Part shown: positions 1 through 5,298 of the stretch, in pieces
Layout: each line of letters begins with the position of its first letter
Position numbering within the stretch: the stretch's first letter is position 1
Assembly: GCA_011524675.1 (NCBI GenBank)
Contig: WTJX01000316.1
Span: forward strand, 1-6,930
From: Cytophagales bacterium
GTDB lineage: Bacteria; Bacteroidota; Bacteroidia; Cytophagales; JAAEPT01
Length of the DNA stretch: 6,930 nucleotides
Direction: 5' to 3'
Notes under the pieces: generated by a model
The model's input: the letters and a program-made list of their open reading frames with translations, nothing else
Databases searched by the model: none
Told to the model about the DNA's origin: nothing
Position numbers and translations under genes: made by a program

Positions 1-657
1 AGTGGCATCAAAACATTTAGAGATGCTGATGGACTGTGGGAAGGACATGATGTGATGCAAGTGGCTACTCCACAAGGATGGAAAGCAAACCAAGAACTCG
101 TATTGGAGTTTTACAACCAGAGAAGAAAACAAGCCAAAGAAGTACACCCTAATACAGGACATAAGGTGTTAGCTGAATTAGAAGAGGGGTTTGAGGTACA
201 GATCATCACTCAAAACGTGGACAACTTACACGAGAGAGCAGGTTCTAGTGCTGTTATGCACTTACATGGAGAGCTTTTTTTGGTGCGCAGTACCATAGAC
301 GACTCACTTATATATCATATAGATCAAGTAGATGAGAAAGGATGGGAGCTTAAAAGCGGAGATCTCTGCGAAAAAGGAGCGCAACTACGCCCACATATAG
401 TTTGGTTTGGTGAAGCCGTTCCTATGATTGATGCTGCTGTAGAGCAAGTACGCTCTGCGGATATCTTAGTAGTGGTAGGTACTTCCCTACAAGTATATCC
501 TGCTGCAGGCTTGATAGACTATGCGCCTGAGGGAGTACCTATCTATGTCATTGACCCTAATATGCCCAGCATCAGTCCACAAGAAAACTTGCACTTGATA
601 GAAGAGATAGGTAGCGTAGGTTTGCTAAAGCTTAAAGAAGAGTTGACGACACTTTAG
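1..657 (+). CDS. cobB: NAD-dependent protein deacylase, sirtuin (SIR2/CobB) family, 5'-truncated
   Basis: Sirtuins remove acyl groups from protein lysines using NAD+, giving nicotinamide and O-acyl-ADP-ribose. The reading frame is open from base 1 (SGIKTFRDADGLWEG), so the gene starts left of the window. Compared with the family, about 15 residues including the GAG NAD-binding motif are missing. Counting visible residues, TQNVDN is at 70-75, the catalytic His is in HLHGE (His89, bases 265-267), RPHIVWFGE follows, and GTSLQVYPAAG forms the C-terminal NAD-binding part. FYNQRR supplies the Tyr-x-x-Arg pair (38 and 41) typical of class III (SIRT5-like) enzymes that prefer acidic acyl groups such as succinyl. 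The zinc-binding cysteines are largely gone: only one Cys remains between HGE and RPH. The GTG/ATG codons at 52-57 are internal, not the start. It converges on xylR and has no evident link to xylose use. Family assignment is secure; acyl preference is inferred. Confidence 0.95.
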   Translation, partial: SGIKTFRDADGLWEGHDVMQVATPQGWKANQELVLEFYNQRRKQAKEVHPNTGHKVLAELEEGFEVQIITQNVDNLHERAGSSAVMHLHGELFLVRSTIDDSLIYHIDQVDEKGWELKSGDLCEKGAQLRPHIVWFGEAVPMIDAAVEQVRSADILVVVGTSLQVYPAAGLIDYAPEGVPIYVIDPNMPSISPQENLHLIEEIGSVGLLKLKEELTTL

Positions 658-660
658 TAA

Positions 661-693
661 AAAGCTTTGCAAAAGAAGGTTTTGCAAAGCTTT
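661..693. terminator. bidirectional intrinsic terminator between convergent genes
   Basis: A perfect 14-bp inverted repeat (661-674 and 680-693) with a 5-base loop GAAGG sits three bases after the sirtuin stop and 32 bases beyond the xylR stop. Read on the minus strand, the 3' arm runs into five T's, so it should end xylR transcripts well. On the plus strand only three T's follow. Its position between convergent genes supports use in both directions. Confidence 0.8.
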
Positions 694-725
694 CTGCTAG
701 AAAATGAAATCTAGTTTCAGTTGTA

Positions 726-1415
726 TTAGACGTCAAAATAAAAACCATTTTTCAATAAGTCATTATATTTATTTTCATCAAAAGAATAATAATTAGCTCT
801 ACGGTGCGCTACATTTTCTTCTTTTTCGTCTAGTTTTTCTAAGAAATCAAGTTTGAGGATTTTCTTTCTAAAGTTTCGTACATCCAAAGGTAGTTCAAGG
901 ATGCCCTCATAAAGATGTTGTAACTGTGTGAGGGTAAACTTTTTGGGTAATAATTTGATCCCTATTGGCTCTACTCTGATTCGCTTCTTTAGCGTATTTA
1001 CCGAAGTCTCCAAAATCTTTTTGTGGTCTAAGGTCAAGGCAGGTAACTCCCTTACAGGAAACCACTTTGTTTCTTCTACACTAGAGTGATAGGATAATTG
1101 TTGATATTCTTCTGGGTTAATTAAAGCATAGTAAGAAACGGTAACTACTCTTTCTATAGGGTAGCGATCAATGTCTCCAAATGTTTTCACTTGCTCAGTA
1201 TATACATCTTTGATACCCCCCATTTCTTCCAAGATTCGTTTTGCAGCAACTCTTAAGTTTTCTTCTCTTTTTAAGAAGTCCCCAGGGAGAGACCACTCAA
1301 ACTGATCTTTAAGAACTTTTCTTTTAGATAATAATACATGAAGCTTCTTCTCTTGAAGAGAAAATATAGAGCAATCTACAGAGATGCCAATACGATTATT
1401 TTCTGAAATGTACAT
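726..1415 (-). CDS. xylR: Nudix-fold transcriptional regulator of xylose genes (NrtR/AraR-like XylR)
   Basis: This 229-residue protein has the two-part layout of NrtR-type regulators. A Nudix fold (about 8-130) is followed by a winged helix-turn-helix (about 150-215) with KLLPKKFTLTQLQHLYEGIL, NFRKKILK and HRRANYYSFD, as in Bacteroidota AraR/XylR proteins. The Nudix box (45-67) is degenerate: Gly45, Glu51, Glu63, Glu64 and Gly66 match the GX5EX7REUXEEXGU consensus, but the RE pair is Lys59-Arg60. Loss of that catalytic Glu argues against hydrolase activity and for a ligand-sensing role. The start at MYISENNRIG leaves a normal short lead into the fold, and a promoter match lies 36 bases upstream. 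It is the last gene of the block, next to xylT. Related proteins repress pentose genes and release DNA when a pathway sugar or sugar phosphate binds; here this is inferred from family and neighbours. Confidence 0.88.
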   Translation of the reverse strand: MYISENNRIGISVDCSIFSLQEKKLHVLLSKRKVLKDQFEWSLPGDFLKREENLRVAAKRILEEMGGIKDVYTEQVKTFGDIDRYPIERVVTVSYYALINPEEYQQLSYHSSVEETKWFPVRELPALTLDHKKILETSVNTLKKRIRVEPIGIKLLPKKFTLTQLQHLYEGILELPLDVRNFRKKILKLDFLEKLDEKEENVAHRRANYYSFDENKYNDLLKNGFYFDV

Positions 1416-1450
1416 AAGGTAGAAATGTGATAATGCTAGCGTAAAAAGAC

Positions 1451-1481
1451 GTAAGATATAAAATATTGTACGCCTTACAAA
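1451..1481 (-). promoter_or_regulatory. predicted xylR promoter (Bacteroidota -33/-7)
   Basis: On the minus strand TTTG (1481-1478) is followed after exactly 19 bases by TATCTTAC (1458-1451). This matches the Bacteroidota pattern TTTG-N19-TAnnTTTG, with four of six fixed bases at -7. Transcription would start near 1445, giving a leader of about 30 bases before the ATG at 1415. This would let xylR be expressed separately from xylABT. Just upstream, GACTAAA occurs twice, 10 bases apart (1488 and 1498), and could bind the regulator. No start-proximal Shine-Dalgarno sequence is present. Confidence 0.55.
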
Positions 1482-1559
1482 GTTATGACTAAAATAGACT
1501 AAATGCTAATGTATAATAGTTACAAAGGAGGTTTACTTCAAAAGAGTAGTTTCCAATCA

Positions 1560-1575
1560 CCTTTTAGTAAAAAGG
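1560..1575. repeat. small inverted repeat in the xylT-xylR gap
   Basis: CCTTTT-AGTA-AAAAGG is a perfect 6-bp stem with a 4-base loop. With a one-base bulge it extends to CAC...GTG (about 1558-1579). It lies between the predicted xylR promoter and the larger element at 1611-1773. No gene of useful length occupies 1482-1610 on either strand. The repeat has no T-run that would mark it as a terminator, and its function is unknown. Confidence 0.35.
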
Positions 1576-1610
1576 AGTGGAAGGGATAAAGTATAAGATG
1601 AAATAGTGTT

Positions 1611-1773
1611 AGCTTAGTAATTCTACTTTACGAAGTTAACATTAACCTTAGGTTTTTATGCGTTAGGGATAGAAGCGGCATCCTTTTTTGCCCCTCAAAG
1701 GGCAAAAAAGATACAGCGGATAGCCCGCCCCGAAGGGAAACGCCCTAACTTAGTAAAGTAGAAGTAATAAGCT
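1611..1773. repeat. 28-bp imperfect terminal inverted repeats framing a structured element
   Basis: The left arm (1611-1638) and the reverse complement of the right arm (1746-1773) agree at 25 of 28 positions, including an unbroken 11-bp block TTCTACTTTAC (1621-1631 versus 1753-1763). The arms enclose the conserved core at 1661-1750. The right arm ends 13 bases before the xylT stop. The whole unit could fold as one long hairpin in RNA from either strand, or it could be a small mobile or repetitive unit. I see no transposase and no clear target-site duplication. Confidence 0.65.
1661..1750 (+). ncRNA. structured RNA-like element, resembling the flavobacterial Flavo-1 type
   Basis: The core shows nested pairing. 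GTTAGGG (1662-1668) pairs with CCCTAAC (1743-1749). A perfect 11-bp hairpin, CTTTTTTGCCC (1683-1693) with GGGCAAAAAAG (1700-1710), has loop CTCAAA. A small CCC-CGAA-GGG hairpin lies at 1728-1737. The single-stranded parts include AGAAGCGGCATCC and GATACAGCGGATAGCCCG. From memory, these blocks recur around a variable hairpin in many flavobacterial intergenic regions, and may correspond to the Flavo-1 RNA motif; I could not check this against Rfam. Strand is chosen by that remembered orientation. If so it is antisense to the xyl genes, and I see no clear plus-strand promoter before it. Function is unknown. Confidence 0.55.
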
Positions 1774-1785
1774 TCAACAAAGGGA

Positions 1786-3168
1786 CTACATCTCTTCTAA
1801 AGAGATACCTTTGGTTTCTTTTAATATCTTTTTGACGAACAAGGCACTAAGCAAAGCACAAGAACCATAAAAGAAATAAGTCCACCCAAGTACTCCTTTT
1901 AACAGAGGGAAAGTTATTGTGATGAGATAGTTTGCAAACCACTGTGTTCCTGCTGCTACCGAAAGTGCCGCTCCTCTGATCTTATTGTTGAACATTTCCC
2001 CTAACATCACCCATACCACTGGTCCCCAAGAAAAACCAAAAGCAAATACATATACATTAGCAGCAATAAGTGCTATGATACCGCTTGTATGGTCTAATAT
2101 TAGCTTTTCTGCCTTAGGGTCAAAGGTTGCGCCTCCAAAAATAAAAGCCATGACCAAGAGAGCTATTGCCATGATAATACTTCCTGTAAACAAAAGAGGT
2201 TTTCTTCCTGTTTTATCAATTAAGAAAATAGCAAGAACAGTAGAAAGTATGTTTACTGCTCCTCCGATAACGTTTATCTGCAAGGATTCACTCTCTCCAA
2301 AGCCTACTGATTCCCATAGTACCGAACCATAATAGAATATGACGTTTATCCCTACAAATTGTTGGAAAACAGATAACCCTATTCCTGCCCATAAGATAGG
2401 ATGTATTCTTTTATTTACCTTATCGTATAAGTCTGTGATTTTAGGTTTTCTATCTTTCAATACTGATGCTTGAATTTCCTTAACTAATTGATCTACATTT
2501 ACATTAGATATTTTCTTTAATACTTTTTTTGCTAGATCAATTTTGCCAACGATAACGAGGTATCTTGGAGATTCTGGAATGAAAATAGCTGCAAGAAAGA
2601 AAATAATTGCGGGGGAAATTTCTACCCAAAACATCCATCTCCAAGCTTGAAAGTTAAGCAACCATTGGGTAGTTACTCCTCCTGATTGACCTTCTATAAG
2701 ATAATTGCATAAAAAGGCTAAAAATATGCCTGTTACAATAGCGAGCTGCTGTAGAGAGGCTAGCCGCCCTCTTATTTCTTTAGGAGCTACCTCGCTGATG
2801 TAAGTAGGAGCCAGTACACTAGCAGCACCTACAGAAACACCGCCAAGTATCCTATAAACTATGAATTCGAAAGATGAGGTTGCTATACCAGAACCCCATG
2901 CACTTATAGTAAAACCAATAGCTGTAATAATCATTATGGGTTTTCTACCAAACTTATCAGCAATATTACCTGTAAGTAAAGCTCCAACAGCACAACCTAA
3001 GAGCATACTTGCTACTGAGTTTGCTATGCCGGCTTCATCAAGCTGAAAAGCACTTTCAAGTCCTTTAACCGTTCCATTGATGACACCACTGTCAAAACCA
3101 AATAATAGACCTCCTATGGTTGCCACCAAAGAAATAAAAATGGTATAAAGAGAAGTATTCTTTTTCAT
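1786..3168 (-). CDS. xylT: D-xylose/proton symporter, MFS sugar porter family (XylE/XylT type)
   Basis: This 460-residue inner-membrane protein imports D-xylose with protons. It has the 12-helix major facilitator layout: six helices, a central loop (about 205-250), then six more. Sugar porter motifs are in order: GFDSG in helix 1 with Asp26 (the proton-coupling Asp27 of E. coli XylE), DKFGRKP (71-77), PESPRYL (198-204), QQFVGINVIFYY (269-280), DKTGRKP (318-324), SWGPVVWV (380-387) and C-terminal ETKGISLEEM. Residues matching the xylose-binding site of XylE are present: Gln269, Gln270, Asn275, Tyr279, Trp381, Gln409 and Trp410. It is slightly shorter than XylE (491). The ATG at 3168 precedes helix 1 directly and lacks a Shine-Dalgarno; MKK supplies cytoplasmic positive charge. 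It lies 207 bases after xylB, so it is probably co-transcribed or has a weak promoter of its own. Xylose is the best-supported substrate. Confidence 0.93.
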   Translation of the reverse strand: MKKNTSLYTIFISLVATIGGLLFGFDSGVINGTVKGLESAFQLDEAGIANSVASMLLGCAVGALLTGNIADKFGRKPIMIITAIGFTISAWGSGIATSSFEFIVYRILGGVSVGAASVLAPTYISEVAPKEIRGRLASLQQLAIVTGIFLAFLCNYLIEGQSGGVTTQWLLNFQAWRWMFWVEISPAIIFFLAAIFIPESPRYLVIVGKIDLAKKVLKKISNVNVDQLVKEIQASVLKDRKPKITDLYDKVNKRIHPILWAGIGLSVFQQFVGINVIFYYGSVLWESVGFGESESLQINVIGGAVNILSTVLAIFLIDKTGRKPLLFTGSIIMAIALLVMAFIFGGATFDPKAEKLILDHTSGIIALIAANVYVFAFGFSWGPVVWVMLGEMFNNKIRGAALSVAAGTQWFANYLITITFPLLKGVLGWTYFFYGSCALLSALFVKKILKETKGISLEEM

Positions 3169-3248
3169 AAGTATAAATGTATTTGAGTGTTTGTGTATTC
3201 AAGTGTTCAAGTTGAAAAAGCTTTGCGCTATGAGCTTTGAGTGTTTTT

Positions 3249-3280
3249 AGTCATTGCCTTCTGAAAAAAAAACAATGACT
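3249..3280. repeat. hairpin in the xylB-xylT gap
   Basis: AGTCATTG (3249-3256) and CAATGACT (3273-3280) form a perfect 8-bp stem around a 16-base loop. On the minus strand the loop carries a run of nine T's just after the 5' arm. It lies 81 bases upstream of the xylT start. The T's are inside the loop and not after the stem, so it is not a classic terminator. It may be a leader structure or an mRNA-stability element. Confidence 0.45.
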
Positions 3281-3340
3281 TTCAACGTTTCACGTTTAAT
3301 CTTTCACCTTTAGCGTGCTCGTTTTAGTGTTTATCTAATA

Positions 3341-3380
3341 GTCTTAAGGTCTTATCGTCTTAAAATCTTACCCTCTTATT
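3341..3380. repeat. degenerate 8-bp tandem repeat, about five units
   Basis: Five consecutive 8-base units read GTCTTAAG, GTCTTATC, GTCTTAAA, ATCTTACC and CTCTTATT. All share TCTTA at the same phase (3341-3380). The last unit includes the xylB stop codon (TAA on the minus strand, 3378-3376). The array is short and diverged, and looks like a decayed microsatellite directly after xylB. Confidence 0.6.
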
Positions 3381-4887
3381 CATTAATCCTTTCATAGTGA
3401 TCTTTGAGCGCAGGGTAGAGCTTTTGATACAAGGCATGTTGATTTTTATAAAAGAAAGCATATGGAGAAGTATTGACAGATTTTGTTTCTTTAATGACTG
3501 CCTGACATGCCTGCTCAACAGTATCATATACCTTAGTACCTACCGTAGCAAGCAATGCTGCACCAAAGGCAGCGCCTTCAGAAGCATTTACCGTTTTTAT
3601 TTGTGCTTCAAAAATATCTGCCATCATCTGTAGCCAAAAATCACTCTTTGTACCACCGCCAGAAGCAATGACCACGTTAGAGTTTACGCCAGCCTTATTT
3701 ACTAGTGCCAATAAATCTTTCATACCATAAGTGATTCCTTCCACTACAGCTCTCGTCATATGTGCTTTTGTATGTTTTTGTGTCAACCCTATAAACGAAG
3801 CCCTTACCAAAGGGTCTGCATAAGGCGTTCTTTCGCCAGACAAATAAGGCAAGAAAAACAAACCCTCTGAACCTACAGGTGTTTGCTCAGCATTTTCTAA
3901 TAGAGAAGTAAAGGCATTGATTCCCTCTTTCTCTTCCTTTTCACTTTCCTCATAACCCAACTGATCTTTGTACCATTGGAAAGAACCTGCTGCCGAGAGC
4001 ATCACGCCCATCAAATGCCACTCCCCAGGTACTGCGCTACAAAAAGAATGCAGGCTACCATCTTCCAAAGATGTATAGTCTTTGGAATGGGCAAACACTA
4101 CCCCAGAAGTACCAAAAGTAGCCGAGATAATTCCTTCTTTGGATATACCACAACCCACAGCCTGAGCTGCTTGATCGCCAGCACCTGCTGTGATAGGTGT
4201 TTCCTCAAGCAAAGATGTTTCTTGTGCTGCGCTAGCAGATACATGAGCACTAATCTCCACAGATTCATACAACGAAGGTAATACAGTTGCAGGAATATCT
4301 AGCTTCTCTAACAATACGTTTGACCATTTCCTTTCTTTTACCTCTAACAGTCCCGTGCCAGAAGCGTCAGATACATCACTAGAGTAAGTGCCACTCAGTT
4401 TATAGCGTATATAGTCCTTTGGTAAAAGGATCTTGTCTATTTTAGCATAGTTTTCAGGCTCATATTTCCTCAACCATAGTAGCTTTGGAACAGTAAACCC
4501 AGTAAGCACTTGATTACCAGTGATTTTGATGTATTCTTCTTTTCCAATAGTAGCATATACTTCATCACATTGTTCCTGTGTACGTTGGTCATTCCACATC
4601 ATGCAAGGGCGTATTACTTCACCCTCTTTGTCTAAAACTACCAAGCCGTGCATTTGTCCCGTTAAGCCAATGCCTTTGATATCCTCTGCACTATTCTCTT
4701 TTAAGATTTGTGCTATACAGTCTTTGGTCGCATCCCACCAATCTGAGGGATTACTTTCAGCCCATAGAGGCTTAGGTGTCTGAAAATCATAGTGGGAGGT
4801 AACATTGGCGATGATGTTTCCTTGTGCATCTATAAGGATAGCCTTGGTAGAAGAAGTACCAATGTCAAGCCCTAGGTAGTAACTCAT
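3376..4887 (-). CDS. xylB: xylulokinase (FGGY carbohydrate kinase family)
   Basis: XylB uses ATP to phosphorylate D-xylulose to D-xylulose 5-phosphate in the cytoplasm, the entry step to the pentose phosphate pathway. The 503-residue length is normal for the family (E. coli XylB 484). The N-terminal domain opens with LGLDIGTSSTK (5-15), the phosphate-binding loop of the actin-like ATPase fold. GLTGQMHGLV (74-83) matches the sugar-site Met-His-Gly of XylB. FTVPKLLWLRKYEP (131-144) is the first FGGY signature. AGAGDQAA (234-241) carries the catalytic base, Asp238. The C-terminal domain has ATFGTSGVV (257-264), LPYLSGERTPYADP and ASGGGTKSDFWLQ (408-420, second FGGY signature and nucleotide site). 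The ATG at 4887 lies right at the fold start. Context (xylA upstream, xylT downstream) supports xylulose over other FGGY substrates such as glycerol or gluconate. Confidence 0.96.
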   Translation of the reverse strand: MSYYLGLDIGTSSTKAILIDAQGNIIANVTSHYDFQTPKPLWAESNPSDWWDATKDCIAQILKENSAEDIKGIGLTGQMHGLVVLDKEGEVIRPCMMWNDQRTQEQCDEVYATIGKEEYIKITGNQVLTGFTVPKLLWLRKYEPENYAKIDKILLPKDYIRYKLSGTYSSDVSDASGTGLLEVKERKWSNVLLEKLDIPATVLPSLYESVEISAHVSASAAQETSLLEETPITAGAGDQAAQAVGCGISKEGIISATFGTSGVVFAHSKDYTSLEDGSLHSFCSAVPGEWHLMGVMLSAAGSFQWYKDQLGYEESEKEEKEGINAFTSLLENAEQTPVGSEGLFFLPYLSGERTPYADPLVRASFIGLTQKHTKAHMTRAVVEGITYGMKDLLALVNKAGVNSNVVIASGGGTKSDFWLQMMADIFEAQIKTVNASEGAAFGAALLATVGTKVYDTVEQACQAVIKETKSVNTSPYAFFYKNQHALYQKLYPALKDHYERINE

Positions 4888-4955
4888 ATTTTTTATATTT
4901 GATATAGGGAATCTGCTCTACTTTTTAGATAAAGAAGAAAGCAATAAAGTTTTGT

Positions 4956-4982
4956 GAAAGTGTTGGGTATAGTACCACTTTC
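4956..4982. repeat. inverted repeat in the xylB leader
   Basis: GAAAGTG (4956-4962) and CACTTTC (4976-4982) form a 7-bp stem. GGTA-TAG-TACC (4966-4976) offers a further inner stem that overlaps it by one base. It lies 69 bases upstream of the xylB ATG and would be within the leader if transcription starts upstream. It may be a leader hairpin or an operator; there is no T-run. Confidence 0.35.
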
Positions 4983-5014
4983 TAATTTTGGGAGTTTTTA
5001 GCAATTAGCTATTC

Positions 5015-5040
5015 GTTGGTATCCATTTTGGTTTACCAAC
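5015..5040. repeat. inverted repeat in the xylB leader
   Basis: GTTGGTA (5015-5021) and TACCAAC (5034-5040) form a perfect 7-bp stem with a 12-base loop. Inside, TTGGT-TT-ACCAA (5028-5039) is an alternative tight palindrome that reuses the right arm. Such overlapping options can mark either a switchable leader or chance in AT-rich sequence. Confidence 0.35.
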
Positions 5041-5067
5041 TGTTGTGTTTTAGATTTTTTGATTTAT

Positions 5068-5085
5068 TACTAAACACATTTAGTA
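5068..5085. promoter_or_regulatory. candidate operator palindrome upstream of xylB
   Basis: TACTAAACACATTTAGTA is a perfect palindrome with 7-bp arms and a 4-base spacer. It is the best repressor-site candidate in the window. It lies 181 bases upstream of the xylB start and downstream of a weak promoter match at 5122-5151, where a bound repressor would block transcription. A related arrangement of the same half-site letters, TTTAG-N5-CTAAA, is found upstream of xylA (6798-6812). XylR as the binding protein is inferred from context only. Confidence 0.45.
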
Positions 5086-5087
5086 GT

Positions 5088-5104
5088 TAAAGCTTTTAGC
5101 TTTA
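5088..5104. repeat. palindrome adjacent to the xylB operator candidate
   Basis: TAAAGCT-TTT-AGCTTTA has perfect 7-bp arms around a TTT spacer, two bases from the palindrome at 5068-5085. It resembles AATAAGC-TTT-GCTTATT at 6742-6758 upstream of xylA in size, spacer and AAGC/GCTT core. It may be a second protein-binding site or a small hairpin. Confidence 0.35.
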
Positions 5105-5121
5105 CATAAAAAATACTAGAA

Positions 5122-5151
5122 GAGATGTAAGACAGTAGGGTAAAAGACAAA
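5122..5151 (-). promoter_or_regulatory. weak xylB promoter candidate
   Basis: On the minus strand TTTG (5151-5148) is followed after 18 bases by TACATCTC (5129-5122), four of six fixed -7 bases. It would give a leader of about 230 bases before xylB, containing the inverted repeats at 4956-5104. The match is poor, so xylB may instead depend on readthrough from xylA. Confidence 0.22.
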
Positions 5152-5182
5152 AAAGTCATGTGTTTAAAATCAGATTTTGTGT

Positions 5183-5261
5183 TTTAACCATGCCCTAAGT
5201 GGTGAGAGCTACCTTAACCTTAGTTTTTTTCGCTCCCACCGTGTGGGGATCATGTCTTAAA
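5183..5261. other. nested stem structure downstream of xylA
   Basis: An outer interrupted stem pairs TTTAA, CATG and CCC (5183-5195) with GGG, CATG and TTAAA (5246-5261). Inside it GGTGAGAGC (5201-5209) faces GCTCCCACC (5232-5240) with one mismatch. An alternative hairpin CCCAC-CGT-GTGGG (5235-5247) competes for the same bases. It starts 37 bases beyond the xylA stop. No T-run follows the stems, so it is not a textbook terminator. It could be an RNA processing or stability element between xylA and xylB, or a degenerate repeat. No open frame of note runs through the 411-base gap (4888-5298). Confidence 0.42.
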
Positions 5262-5298
5262 TCCTCTAGTATAAAATATGCTTTATGTTACGAATAAA

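Noticed and set aside
52..57. GTG/ATG as the start of the sirtuin gene
   Set aside because: The frame is open to base 1 and the upstream residues (FRDADGLWEG) are conserved sirtuin sequence, so the gene is cut by the window edge.
1524..1532. Strong Shine-Dalgarno-like AAAGGAGGT on the plus strand
   Set aside because: No start codon follows at a useful distance and no frame of length is open. Shine-Dalgarno use is also rare in this phylum. On the minus strand it matches the anti-Shine-Dalgarno sequence, but only over nine bases, so it is likely chance.
1683..1710. The T6/A6 hairpin as an intrinsic terminator for xylT
   Set aside because: The T's and A's pair within the stem instead of following it. 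It is better explained as part of the conserved structured element.
1985..2332. Plus-strand open frame of 115 codons inside xylT
   Set aside because: It lies wholly within a well-supported transporter gene on the opposite strand, has no recognisable domain, and is a reading-frame shadow. The same applies to 2861-3046.
3174..3202. Possible xylT promoter: TTG (3202-3200), 18 bases, TACATTTA (3181-3174) on the minus strand
   Set aside because: The match at -7 is good, but transcription would begin at or next to the ATG, implying a leaderless message. The -33 match is weak and the region is AT-rich, so it was not called.
3976..4281. Plus-strand open frames inside xylB (also 3397-3633 and 4520-4783)
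   Set aside because: They are antisense to conserved FGGY kinase sequence, Cys/His/Ser-rich in a way typical of shadow translation, and have no family resemblance.
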